A model generated the notes under the pieces. That model saw nothing but the letters and a program-made list of their open reading frames with translations, was not told the origin of the DNA and ran no database searches. This document shows positions 12,422-23,819 of a DNA stretch of 64,000 nucleotides, piece by piece (within the stretch, counting starts at the first letter, position 1; every line of letters begins with the position of its first letter). Made by a program: the position numbers and the translations under genes. The DNA is from Pithys albifrons albifrons (taxonomy: Eukaryota; Chordata; Aves; Passeriformes; Thamnophilidae), in assembly GCF_047495875.1 (NCBI RefSeq), contig NC_092463.1:4039057-4103056 (forward strand). Reading direction: 5' to 3'.

Positions 12422-14235
12422 TGACTGCTTACAACCATGGACTTCTAGTTGGGAGACCATTTTTTCCAAAGTGGGGAAAAAATAATCGTTAATGATCCAA
12501 ATGTTTTGCATTTGGAGTTTGATTTCAGTGATATTTTCAGGGCTGCTTTGTTTTTATTGTGTCTCGTTTTGAAAGGACAAGAACATTTTGTGCTGATGAA
12601 ATTGCTCAGCTTAATTGCACGCTAAAAGCATGTTGATGTTTATGTTATGTGAGTATTAATTTTAATCTGCAATATTAATCAGCAGCAATGTAAACAATGT
12701 ATCGAGTATTATCTTTGCCAGGTCGTATTTGTGTATAATTTAATATTTACAACAGGTGTTTAATATTTCATATTATGTGATAATGTTTCTCTGTTACTGC
12801 TCATCAGGGACATGGAAAGAAATAAAGGCTTTAAATAGCAGTCAGGGAGTTTGGATTAAACATGAGGAGCATTTTTTTCTTAGGGGAAGGGCAGTGAAGA
12901 ATTCAAGCCCATTTTTGGGGCTGGTGAGGAACTGGTGACTCCAGTTGTCACACCAGTGGGTTGTCCCCAACCAGTGATGCTGCATCAGACCAACACCCAA
13001 GTCCCTTTTACCCCCATTTTTCCCATGGGGAAGGGAAATCCCAGAAGTGTCAGCTCTGATAAAACAGTCCTGAAAACTCCCAGATTTGGTTGCCCTGAGG
13101 GAATTATTTCCTTTATTTTGCAGAAAACAAAGAAGCTTAAAGGTAAGATCTGGACTGGCTACATTTTGTTTTGACTGAGACAAAGAGTCATTATTAAGTA
13201 TCTTAAAAATGCACTGCCCAGAAAAACATGCTCCAATTTCTCCTGCTCCAGAGTCACCTAAAATTTAGCCTTGGCTCCTTTCCTCACATCTGGCTCTTGA
13301 TTCCCAGCACTAGAAAAGGGCAATCCACATTATTTTCTTCAAAAATTATATCAAGGTCTCACAGAGAGGGTTATATAAGAGCTAAACAGCATTATTATTT
13401 TTCACAAATGAACCTCACTTTTGACATTTTTTGACTTTTATACCAGAAATGTTTTTTTTTATTATTATTTTCCAGGAAGCCATTTAGTTAAATTATATTT
13501 TAATAGTGCTTCAACAGACTTTAGTGCAGGAAATAAAGTAGTCACAAGTGATGCACCTAAGCACTGATTTGCACTAGATTTCCCCACCAAAAAAAAAAAA
13601 ATGTTCATTGTTGCTATGAAACCAGAAGTTTTGCTTAGATCAGATCATTTTGTTCTCGTGTCATGGATAAAGGAACTGAATGAACAATGTAGTGCTAAAG
13701 GTTTTCACTTTGGACCTGCTTAAAGGAACCTTTCACCTCCCACACTTTCCAAACAAATAGGGTCTTTTGAACGTGGTTTTGGTAAGTTCAGTGCTCCTGA
13801 AAGGGCCTTCTGGGAGAAGGTGTTGGGGTGTGTGTTGGTCTGGACACCCGAGTTTATGTCTTGGGTAAGTTGAGGTGTGGTTTTTGCTGATGCACCAGTT
13901 CCCCCCTTCAATAGTGGGGTCTCTGAACCCTCTCCTGCCTCCCAGTCCTGAGCCCTGGCAGGAGCCCAGCGTGGCACCAGGATGTGGATGGCGAGATGGG
14001 GATGATGAAATGGTGCTGGAGAATAAAATTTTTGATTAAACAGCTTTTTCTGGTTGCTCTTTTGAAGGAAACTGTGGTAACAAAAGGTTCACTTGACTCC
14101 CAGAGCTGGACCCTTAAGGGGAGAAAAAAAGATGTGAAATACTGGGATAAAATTTCCTTTGGGTGGTGATGTGTCCGGGCTTGGGCAAGGCAAGTCGGTT
14201 CTTTGCTTCTTTTGGCTGCTTGTGCACGTGCAGTG
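12422..14235. other. AT-rich non-repetitive intergenic sequence
   Basis: No gene. The part 12,480-12,830 is rich in attaat and taatat motifs and free of recognisable repeats, making it a candidate conserved non-coding element. An A-run lies at about 13590. Confidence 0.4.
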
Positions 14236-14783
14236 TGCATATATCTATATCTAATATATATGTTTATACATAATAAATATGTACATGCATATTGTAGAGC
14301 TTTAATTTCAACTGAAATTCTTGACTATATGAATGTATAATTGTTTATATGTATGTTTATATATATATATAGACACATATATTTGTGTATATATATATAT
14401 ATGTATGTTTGTATATATATATCTTTTCCTGGGTATGTATATGTGTGTCTGTGTATATATATGTGTGCATATATATAAGTTTTTAACTTACATATATATG
14501 TTAAATATATATAAAAGTTATATATATATTGAACTTATATATATAAGTTGAATATATATATAAATGTGTTATATATATTTACATACACATAATAACACAC
14601 ACTTGCATATTTATATACACACATATATTTACATATACATAATACACACATGCATATATATAGATATATATACACACACATATGTGTATTTACATACACA
14701 TAATAACACACACATGCATATATATATAGTGTGTATATATATGTGTGTGTGCATATATATCTCTCTATATCTCTCTGTATCTA

Positions 14784-14826
<43 letters not shown>
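14236..14826. repeat. TA/TG-rich and ATCT microsatellite cluster
   Basis: Long mixed runs of tatata, tgtgta, tacaca and finally about ten uninterrupted tatc tetramers up to 14826. Open frames here (Tyr/Ile/Cys/Val-rich) are artefacts of the repeat. The tract ends exactly at a CR1 3' end. Confidence 0.95.
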
Positions 14827-14827
<1 letters not shown>

Positions 14828-15047
14828 ATAGAATCATAGAATCAATTGGGTTGGAAAAGACCTCGCAGATCATCGAGTCCAACCCTTGGTCCAACTCCAG
14901 TCCCTTTACCAGATCATGGCACTCAGTGCCACGGCCAAGCTCACTTTAAAAACCTCCAGGGATGGGGAATCCACCCCCTCTCTGGGCAGCCCATTCCAAT
15001 GCCTGATTACTCTCTCTGTAAAGAATTTTTTTCTGATATCCAACTTA
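14827..15047 (-). mobile_element. CR1 LINE 3' fragment (group A) inside a microsatellite
   Basis: Antisense tail catagaatcatagaatcaat through ctctctgtaaagaatttttt to the gatatccaactt block. It is flanked on both sides by similar TA-rich repeat (left catatatatctctctatatc; right aatatatatctctctatatc), consistent with insertion into, or expansion around, a microsatellite. Confidence 0.95.
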
Positions 15048-15105
15048 ATATATATCTCTCTATATCTATATATATAGCTATACACACACATACACACACA
15101 TCCTG
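15048..15105. repeat. TA/CA microsatellite, right flank of the CR1
   Basis: atatatctctctatatctat followed by cacacatacacacaca. It resembles the start of the tract left of the CR1. Confidence 0.85.
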
Positions 15106-15380
15106 AAAAAGGACTCAGAGAGAGAAGGTTCCTCTTGCTCCTGCCCTCTCTGATTTCTAATTGTGGGTGATGGATTGCATTTATATGGTTTCCCCTAATC
15201 TCTTTTCTTTCATACAAATATATCCCTCCAAGAATTCCTGGGGAAGAACTGTGGGCAGGAAGCTAATTTAGCCTCGCCACTGGTTCTATTCTCTCCTTGC
15301 CACAGACCAAACAGTGAGGGGCTTGTGGCAGTGGGGGCTTGAGGATCCCCCACCTGTGGGAGGGAGCAGCTCTGGGGTGT

Positions 15381-15492
15381 CCCTGCCCCCCTGTCTGTCC
15401 CTGCCCCTCTGTCTGTCCCTGCCCCCCTGTCTGTCCCTGCCCCTCTGTCTGTCCCTGCCCCTCTGTCTGTCCCTCTCCCCCTGTCTGACCCT
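15381..15492. repeat. 18-bp C-rich tandem array
   Basis: Six units of ctgtctgtccctgccccy with starts at 15391, 15409, 15427, 15445, 15463 and 15481, the last degenerate. The period is a multiple of three, so both strands show repetitive open frames (CLSLPL and RQRGRD repeats), which I regard as non-coding. Confidence 0.95.
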
Positions 15493-15833
15493 GTTATCAG
15501 CAGAAGGGAACAGAGCCTGTGGAACAGCTCGGGAATGGGGGACGAGGCACAGCAGCCAAAACAGCAATGAAAGTCTCTTTTTAGCTGCTGAACAGAAGAG
15601 AGGAGTTAAAATATGCAAGCCCATGATGGAGCCAGGAAAATGTGTGCTTTGATAAAATTAACTGCTGAGGGCTGTTCTCCATCCTCCCTCCTCGGCCGAG
15701 GAGTAAACACCAAGGCTCCTCTCCAGACAGGAGCTTATTTTTGGGATCACCCTGTGTGAGTTCCCACCCCTGTGTTGGGTGCTGTAAGCTGCAAAAGTCT
15801 AAAAATGTCCCCAAATATCCAGCCTGGTGTGAT

Positions 15834-15950
15834 ACACATATCTATATATGTGTGTGTGTATAGATATATAAATATATATATACACATATATAAATATATA
15901 TGTGTGTGTAGATACACATATAAAAATATATATATGTATATACATATTTA
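15834..15950. repeat. TA/TG microsatellite
   Basis: Mixed tatata and tgtgtg tract with interspersed taaatata. No gene content. Confidence 0.9.
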
Positions 15951-17651
15951 CAAGTCCTCAGCTCCTCTGTTTGCAAAATAAAGTTTCAGTCTAACTGAAA
16001 AAAAAAGAAGAAACATTGACAGTGAGCAAACCTCAAGTTCTTTGGAGTGAAGTGGTGCTGCTTGTAAAATCAATATGTTTTTAGGGCTCCCTTTGCTGGT
16101 GTAGGTGAAAGTCATGTCATGAATTACCTGCAGCACTCGTGGCCAATTCACTCTGTTGACTCAGACTGAGCTTACAGGGAGCCCAAGAGAACAGCCCCAA
16201 ATTTTAACTTGGTTCCTACCATTGTTGCTTTAAAGAGGAGAATTGTTAACTATGACTTAGCTCATTAAAACAGGGATGAAAGGAGAGGGCAGCTCAGAGG
16301 GAGGGGAATTAACTCAGCAGGAAGCAAGACAAGGGATGGAGATGAAGTGGGATGTAAAGTCCCACATGTGGAGCTCCAGGAGCTGGTTGGTGTGAGACAT
16401 TTAAAATGTTGGGAGGTGCTTTTCCTACTCAGTCAGCAAGATTCTCCAGGGTGAGGGGACACCTGAGAGTAATTTGGGATAAGCTTTGTGCCACACAAGC
16501 CACAAACCCAAAAGGGTTTCTTTCAGGCTTTTCACTGACCCTGGCATCAAACTTGCAGTAGTTGTACTGTTTGAACTGGTGGTCTTGTATAGACACAGAG
16601 CAGACAAGATGTTTCCTTTCCCTTTTGCATCCTTAAAGACAAACTCCTGTAAGAAGGAATCCTCATCTTTTGGGGCAGGAAAGGAGCAGGATTGTAATGG
16701 TTTGACCCATGGCTGGTTTGATCCACGCCTGTGCCATGAAACCAATGCTGATTCCTGTCTGCTTTGGATGGGAGCAGGAGGGGGATTAGAGGGTGCACAA
16801 AATGTAGTTTTATGATCAAAAGAACTTCTTTTAGTTTTGTTGCACTGGGGTGTGACACACAGGGGGGCTGTTCATACCCCACTAGGTTAAATCAGCATCA
16901 TTGCCCCTTTACATATCAGTAGATATTACCATGCTGCCTCCTGAAAAAAGTAATTGCTGTGCCCATTGGGCAGTACATTAAATGACACCATTTAATTACA
17001 GCCTGATTTATCTCTGAATGAAATATATTTAAAACTTCTATCCAGGATATTATTGCATTCCATTCTTGCAAATCTCTGTCTGTTTGCTGCCCCACATGAG
17101 CTCCTTTGGCAAGCTGGGCACACACCCCAGAGAGCACTTGGGGTTTTCCCTGCCATGCCTGGTGAATCAGCTCCAAATTCAGCCCCAGCAGCCTCATTCC
17201 TGCCTTTCCAAGCCTTAGTGGAGGTGAGATGTTTTCCAACCACCCCCAAAAATGCAGGGCTGAGTTCAGCATCGCTGCTGCTGAGCCCTCCTGGGAAGCT
17301 GCATTTGTGCAGGGATCAGAGCCCTTTGGAAAGCTCATGCCAAATGGGATGTCTCATCCTTGGAAAAGCTCCCACTGTATTTCCAAGGAGGCACTACAAG
17401 AAGTCGGGTTCGGGGCTATCAAAGGGAGTCTCCAAAGGAGATGATACAGGATTTGGGGAAAGGTTGGAACATCTTTAAGGGATGTGGGATGATATCCCAG
17501 CCCTACTGAGGTCAAAGAGGAGCTGGTGACCACATCTGTGGGTTTAGGGTTTCTCCTGGAGCCTCTGGTGAGGTCTCCAAGTAAACCTGGAGGGAAGCCA
17601 AGATGAAATCCAAGAGTGGGCCATTCTTTTAGTCCTTCCAGCAGAGTTGCA
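15951..17651. other. Unassigned intergenic sequence
   Basis: No element recognised. Overlapping opposite-strand frames at 16486-16882 and 16916-17478 show no known domain. Confidence 0.5.
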
Positions 17652-17778
17652 TCATAGAATCCCAGACTGGTTTGGGTTGGAGGAGACCTTAAGACCCATC
17701 TCGTTCCAACCCTCTGCCATGGGCAGGGACACCTTTCACTAGTCCAGATTGCTCAGAGCTCCACCCTGCTTGGCCTTG
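17652..17778 (-). mobile_element. CR1 LINE 3' fragment (group B)
   Basis: Antisense tail tcatagaatcccagactgg, then ccatgggcagggacacc and cagattgctcagagctcc. Truncated after about 130 bases. Confidence 0.9.
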
Positions 17779-18033
17779 CCCCAAAAGTTGATGTTTCACA
17801 GAATTCCTTGTGTTTTCAGCCACGGAAGATCCACAAATTAAATAATCACAGGGAGATTTGCCAATTTGGCATAAATCTGGGCAGAAAGAGCTGCTGCTGC
17901 TGGCCAAGGACAGACAGTTTGCTCTTCATGCTACTAACAAGAAATGTGCCTGTTTTATGGGTGTGTGACAAATAAACCACTAAAATAGGGCTTTAAAATA
18001 AATAAATAAAATACCTGCACCTCTGGCCACGTG

Positions 18034-18162
18034 CTCTTAAAGACCATCTCCTTCCAACCCCTCTGCCATGGGAGGGGACACCTTCTACTAGCCCAGGTTG
18101 CTCCAAAAACCTCACCCAACCTGGCCTTGGACACTTCTAGAAATGGAGAAGTCACAGCTTCT
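18034..18162 (-). mobile_element. CR1 LINE 3' fragment (group B) lacking its tail
   Basis: Starts at cttaaagaccatctccttcc, missing the terminal ~30 bases including the octamers, then runs through caacctggccttggacac. The left flank is an aaataaataaataaa run, so the tail may be lost or the copy may be a broken part of the 17.65-kb element. Confidence 0.8.
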
Positions 18163-18550
18163 TGGGTTTGTGGCACAATCTTGGGTCTCACCCTGCCTTG
18201 CTGTAGCTCAGCAGAAGAGGAAAGTGCCTGCAAAGCCCTTTCCCCTCAGCTTTAGGAGCTGGAGCAGTGCTGAGTGCCCTCATGGTGTGATGTTTGTGGC
18301 TGTCATCCTGCTTGCACAGAGTTGTGGGAAGCAGGAGAGAGGATTTCATGGCTTTGGGAATACAAAGGGCAAAGACTGCTGAAAGAATAACACCTTTGTG
18401 CAGCAAACCAGAGGATATGCAGCTGCCCACTGGAAGCCTTTTAAATATATGGTGCCCATCAAACACACAGTCACAGTCGTGCAAGGGCTTTTCTCACCAG
18501 GATCTTACAGAGGTTTGCAAAGGGCAATGAGATGTTGAGCTGTTTTTGAC

Positions 18551-18674
18551 AAAGAAAAGAAGAAAAAGTGAAAGGAAAAGGGAAAGATTAAAAAAAAAGT
18601 GTCAGTAAAAGTGATAGTAAAAGAAGAAAGAGAACAAGAAAAAAAGGAAAAGAAAAGAAGAAAAAGGAAGAATG
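18551..18674. repeat. A/G-rich tract
   Basis: About 125 bases of nearly pure A and G on this strand (agaaaagaagaaaaag-type) with few interrupting T or C. Low-complexity; no gene. Confidence 0.85.
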
Positions 18675-18989
18675 ATGGTAAACCAGACTCTTTGGCATGA
18701 TGCTGCTTTCATGGTTGGTTGGCAGATATGAGAGGAGATGGTGATGTTGGTGATCAGACCCAAAGCCTTAGGGCTGATTTGGTGTTACAAACATCCTGGG
18801 ATTGTGGTCAGATGGGAATCAGGAGCCCAGAAGCTGCTTAGTTCACACTCAGCTATTCAGACACAGCCTGGAATTGCTCTTCTGGATCCCAAATCCTGCT
18901 CCAGCAGTGGAGATGATGTTGTACAGCCTCATGTGGGCTGAGCTCTGGTACCAACAGCTCTGGTACCAACAGAGATGCTTGTGACCATC

Positions 18990-19222
18990 TCTGAATCATT
19001 GAATCCCAGAACAGTCTGGGTAGGAAGGGACCTCAAAGATCAACCTGTTCCAACCCCCTGCCATGGGCAAGGACACCTCACACTATTCCAGGTTGCTCCA
19101 AGCCCCATCCAACCTGGCCTTGGACACTTCCAGGGATGGGGCAGCCACAGCTTTTCTGCCCAACCTGTGCCAGGGCCTGCCCACCCTCCCAGCCAAGAAT
19201 TTCTTCCCAATATCCCATCTAT
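18990..19222 (-). mobile_element. CR1 LINE 3' fragment (group B)
   Basis: Antisense tail tctgaatcattgaatcccag, then ccatgggcaaggacacc, ccaggttgctccaagccc and the ttcttcccaatatcccatct block. 5'-truncated. Confidence 0.92.
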
Positions 19223-20475
19223 TTGAACAACTCACCAGATAAACTTCCTTGCAAAGAAAAATCACTTTTCTTTCTAGATTAAAGAACATTGTTCCTTTTT
19301 CTCCAATCTCACAGTTTCTTTTTCATTATATCTTGGGAGAAAGGAACACAAATAGAGACACAAGAGAAATCTGACAGTATTCAGCTTAATAGGGAATATG
19401 GGACAGTATTTTGCTTTTAGATCTGTAGCACACCTCTCATCTTCATTAGAGAAGTTGACAACTGAGCTTATTACTCTGTGTGATAAATCTACTGTAGTAA
19501 AGGCTGTTCCCAGCTGGCCATAGCTGGCACATGGGAGTAGACAGAGGTGGGAGCAAAAACATTGGTACTGCTGATGGAAATAGTTGGCTGGTCAAAAATT
19601 CCTCGGTTTTAATGGTGTGTGAAAAGCCACATGAAACACATCCCCTCGATAAAAATCATGTGGGATGTTATTTTCAAATGAACTCTTTAATTAAGGATTT
19701 TTTTCTTGAGTCTAAAAGTTTCACTTGGTCCTGGAAGAGCAAACGAAGCCAACACAGCCTATCCTTGCAAGATGCCATGAGAGTATTGGAGAACTGGGGA
19801 GTTGAAAGAGCTAATTTAGGTTGTAAAATGCTAATTAGCTACTGGGATTGCCAGACCATTTGTTTGGGTTTCTTTGGCTGCAAATACCTTTAGTATGAAG
19901 ACACACAACTACATCCAATCGTGAGGCATCACCGAGGTTGTGCCTGGGGAGGAGCTGGGGTGGGATAAGCTCTTTGCCCCCAAGGCACAGACACGAAGCT
20001 GCCACAGCTGAAAAATGCCTTTCAAAGCAGGTTAAATCTCCTGCTCTCCATTACCGTGTTATCCAGGGCCCATTTGTTTTCCATTGGGGTGGTGTGGCTC
20101 CCATTCCCACCCTGCACAGGAGGTGGGCAGGGTCAGGAAGTTGAGCTGTGCCCACCCTTTCTTCCCTCTTGCCATGACTTTCTTCTGCTTCTGGCTGCAA
20201 ATCTAATAAAACACAAACCCCGTGCTTTTTGCAAAGCTTATAATTTAAAATACTATCCATAAATCCAGTCAGCTTTATTTTGCCACGGATGTTTTTTCAG
20301 CTCTATTTGTTCTTCTGCTTTTTTTTTTGTTTGTTTTTTTTTCCCTTTCCTTCTGGGATCTCTGCTCTGAATCCTCTTGGACCTGTGGTCAGGGTTTACT
20401 TTGGGGAACATCTGCCCTCACCCTCTTGTCTTTGTACTCCTTCCCTGTGTAAATCCTTCCACGCAGCCACAGAAA
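19223..20475. other. Unassigned intergenic sequence
   Basis: AT-rich, non-repetitive in 19,300-19,900; T-run at about 20320-20342. No gene recognised; the 120-residue frame at 19531 lacks recognisable features. Confidence 0.45.
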
Positions 20476-20850
20476 TGTGCTATATATTGTTTATGTGCTA
20501 TATATTGTTTATGTGCTATATATTGTTTATGTGCTATATGTTTATGTGCTATATATTGTTTATGTGCTATATGTTGTTTATGTGCTGTATATTGTTTATG
20601 TGCTATATGTTTATGTGCTATATATTGTTTATGTTCTATATATTGTTTATGTGCTATATGTTTATGTGCTATATATTATGTGCTATATATTGTTTACATG
20701 CTATATATTGTTTACATGCTATATATTGTTTATGTGCTGTATATTGTTTATGTGCTATATGTGTATGTGCTATAAATTGTTTACGTGCTATATATTGTTT
20801 ATGTGCTATATATTGTTTACGTGCTATATATTGCCTATGTGTTATATATG
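20476..20850. repeat. 18-bp AT-rich tandem array
   Basis: About 20 units built on tatgtgctatatattgtt (18 bp), some shortened to tatgtgctatatgtt (15 bp) or with tacatgctata variants. All period lengths are multiples of three, so it produces CAIYCL-, YVLYIV- and AHKQYI-type open frames on both strands, which are artefacts. Confidence 0.95.
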
Positions 20851-20930
20851 GTCTGTCTGCCATTGTGGTCTATGTGCTGCACAGCTATATATTAACATCC
20901 CAAATACATTTGCATACCATAATTGTTATA

Positions 20931-21066
20931 TGGAATCCTAGAACACTTTGGGTTGGAAGGGAATTTAAAGCCCATCTCATCCCCACCCCCTGCCAAGGGC
21001 AGGAACACCTTCCACTATCCCAGCTTGCTCCAAGCCCTGTCCAACCTGGCCTTGGACACTTCCCGG
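20931..21066 (-). mobile_element. CR1 LINE 3' fragment (group B)
   Basis: Antisense tail tggaatcctagaacactttg, then ccaagggcaggaacacc and gtccaacctggccttggac. Truncated after about 135 bases. Confidence 0.9.
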
Positions 21067-21189
21067 GCTGCATTAGTAGTTTTGTTGCCTGGAACCTTCC
21101 AGGTTTGGTTTATTTTATGGAGGCAGCTCCCTAAGCAGACCATTAGGGACACCCCAACCTCCCTCCTGGAGAGGAGTGAGTTGTTTTTC

Positions 21190-21345
21190 TGAGGTAAACA
21201 GCCCGATATCTGCGCTGGCTCCCGCTCAGAGCGCATTAGTGTGTGGATTACATGTAATGCAACCCATTATGCCGGGCGGCCGGGATTACAGTGCGAGAGC
21301 TCCGGGTAAGCGCCGGCTCTGCGGGTCCCACCCGCCCTTAGGAGA
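21190..21345. promoter_or_regulatory. Candidate conserved element with OTX/PITX-like sites
   Basis: CpG-retaining island in poor surroundings. It contains a perfect palindrome attacatgtaat at 21247-21258 inside ggattacatgtaatgc and a second gggattaca at 21282, i.e. GGATTA cores typical of bicoid-class homeodomains. Function is inferred only. Confidence 0.3.
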
Positions 21346-21433
21346 CCTGCAGAGGGAGTTACCAACCTGGGGCCACTCACTTGGGGTGTTCAACCCCTCA
21401 GGCCCGGCGGGATTGAGTTTCCACTTCAAATAT

Positions 21434-22095
21434 TGTTGGCCACCCCAACCCCCTGCAGTGCTACAGGCTGGGCACAGAGTGGGTGGAGAGCAGCCAGGCA
21501 GAGGGACCTGGGGGGACTGAGGGACAGGAAGCTCAACAGGAGCCAACAGTGTGCCCAGGTGGCCAAGAAGGCCAATGGGATCCTGGCCTGGATCCAAACT
21601 AGCGTGGCCAGCAGGCCCAGGGCAGTGACCCTTCCCCTGGACTCTGCCTTGGGGAGGCCACACCTTGAGTGTTGTGTTCAGTTCTGGGCCCCTCAGTTGA
21701 GGAAAGAGATTGAGGGGCTGGAGTGGGGCCAGAGAAGAGCAACGAGGCTGGAGAAGGGACTGGAGTACAAGTGCTGTGGGGAGAGGCTGAGGGAGCTGGG
21801 GGTGTTTAGCCTGAAGAAGAGGAGGCTCAGAGATGACCTCAGCACTGTCTGGAACTGCCTGAAGGGAAGTTCTGGCCAGGTGGGGGTTGGTCTCTTCTCC
21901 CAGGCACTCAGCAATAGGACAAGGGGGCACGATGGGCTCAAGCTCTGCCAGGGGAAATTGGAGGTCAGAAAGAAGTTCTTTGCAGAGAGAGTGCTCAGGC
22001 ATTGGAATGGGCTGCCCAGAGAGGGTGTGGATTCCCCATCCCTGGAGGTTTTTAAGGTGAGATTGGCCGTGGCCCTGAGTGCCATGATCTGGTAA
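21434..22095 (+). pseudogene. CR1 ORF2 C-terminus, uninterrupted
   Basis: The frame is open from the truncation point to the natural stop after SAMIW at 22095. It covers the ~220 C-terminal residues of ORF2: [56 protein letters not shown] and [18 protein letters not shown] blocks. No RT catalytic motif is present, so it is an inactive remnant. The open frame indicates recent insertion. Confidence 0.9.
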
Positions 22096-22185
22096 AGGGA
22101 CTGGAGCTGGCCCAAGGGTTTTGGACTTGATGATCTCAGAGGTCTTTTCCAACCCAATTGATTCTATGATTCTGTGATTCTATGA
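21434..22185 (+). mobile_element. CR1 LINE 3' fragment (group A), 0.75 kb
   Basis: Starts in ORF2 downstream of the RT catalytic motif (ttggccaccccaacccc, counterpart of ttggccacaacaacccc in the 9.5-kb copy) and ends in gattctgtgattctatga. Its 3' untranslated tail is complete. Confidence 0.95.
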
Positions 22186-22945
22186 AATAACAGGAGGAGC
22201 TGAGCCTCCAGCGTTCCCTCCCTGGGGATACCCCCAAGCAAAGGGTGTCTATAACATTGTGGTCTTTCATGTCCTGGGGCACATCCCAGTGAGGATGGGT
22301 GTGGGATACATCCGTGCTGCGGGGTGTGATGCCCTCCCGTAGCATCCTCAGTGATCAAGTCCATGGTGAATCCTCCACTTAATCCAGAAATACAGCTGGG
22401 ACAGGGTCTGCCATAAGGTTATGATGTCTGTGTGACCTTTTTCACCATCTAATCCAATTCCACTCACTGTTTTTATCCCTGAGCCATCACAGCTCTGTCT
22501 TTTGCCTTTTTGGAGTGTCATGCTAATTGGGTTGGAACAGAGGCTTTCATTACCAAAAGCAATAGCTCGCAGAGTGGCACCAATTATTTTCCTACCAAAA
22601 GCAGGATTATTTAATCCAAGGCTGGATTTTGAGGCCAGTGGCACAGAGGGATGGGGATGTCCCACTGGCATGGCTGTAGGGGCACAGGGATGGTGATAAT
22701 TATGTGGGGGACGGACATTGGCAGGGCATGGACCGATTTTTGGGTAGGATTTTGGGGGATGGGGAGGTGTCACATCTGATAAAAGTGACCCACTGCAGCA
22801 TCCAGCCAGTGGCAGGGTTTTCTGAGGCTGAGATATAACCTGTTCAAACCTGAGTCTGTCATGGAAAATGAGAGAACCTGGAATTGCAATGGTCATAGAT
22901 AACGGAAGAGCTGGTGGGGATACTAAACTTCCTGCTTCCATGGAA
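22186..22945. other. Unassigned intergenic sequence
   Basis: No gene or repeat recognised. Contains the run caattattttcctaccaaaa but nothing diagnostic; the 197-residue minus-strand frame looks random. Confidence 0.45.
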
Positions 22946-23435
22946 TTATAGAATCATGGAATGGTTTGAACTGGAAGGGGCCTTCAAGGCCACCCAGTTC
23001 CAACTCCCTGCCATGGGCAGGGACACCTTCCACCAGCCCAGGTTGCTCCAAGCCCCATCCAGCCTGGCCTTGGACACTTCCAGGGATGGGTCAGCCACAG
23101 CTTCTCTGGGCAACCTGTGCCAGGGCCTTACCACGTTCATAGCCAAGAATTTCTTTCCAATATCCCATCTAACCCTGCCCTCTGACAATCTAGAAGCCAT
23201 GCCCTCTTGTCCTGTCCCTCCACCCCTTGTCCCCAGTCCCTCTCCAGCTCTCCTGGAGCCCCTTTAGGCACTGGAAGGGGCTCTCAGGTGTCCCTGGAGC
23301 CTTCTCTTCTCCAGGTGAGCACCCCCAGCTCTCCCAGCCTTGCTCCAGATCAAAGGAGCTCCAGCCCTTCAAGCATCTTCACAGCCTCCTTATGCACTCA
23401 CTCCAGGAGGTCTATGTCCTTCTTATGTTTGAGGC
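22946..23435 (-). mobile_element. CR1 LINE 3' fragment (group B), 0.5 kb
   Basis: Antisense tail attatagaatcatggaatgg, ccatgggcagggacacc, cagggatgggtcagccac, then diverged ORF2 (cttctcttctccaggtgagc, gtctatgtccttcttatg). Interrupted frames. Confidence 0.95.
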
Positions 23436-23819
23436 CAAGGAGTTAAGCCTAGGTTGGAGTTGAGCCTAGGTTAAGCTTAATTAATCTCTTACTGTTAGAC
23501 TCCAGGATGAATCCCCTCAGGAAGGACAGAACACCTGTGGGTTGCCAGTTTCCACCCCTTAAAGCAACAGGACATTTTCCCAGCTCAACCTGCCCAGTCA
23601 GCCCAGCAGCATTTGGGATCTCTGTCTTGCCTCCCTGAGCTGGGACCAAAGGATGCAACTGTTAAAGTCACTGATGCATGCAGGAAAAACAAAATATCCT
23701 GGTGGGGGAGGATTTGGATTGCCAGCACCTCTCCATGTGCAGGCTGTGGGATAGGGATGGAAACCTCCAGGCTGTGTGGAGCGGGACCTCTGCTAATCCC
23801 TGACCTCCGGCACCTCATG

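Noticed and set aside
14333..14839. Small Tyr/Ile-rich frames
   Set aside because: Translation of the TA/TG microsatellite.
20476..20850. CRISPR array
   Set aside because: Direct tandem units without unique spacers, in a vertebrate context.
20280..21134. 284-codon frame with Cys/Tyr/Ile repeats
   Set aside because: Built from the 18-bp tandem array and ends in CR1 sequence.
21286..22152. 288-codon minus-strand frame
   Set aside because: Antisense shadow of the group A CR1; the same Pro/Leu-rich peptide appears opposite every group A copy.
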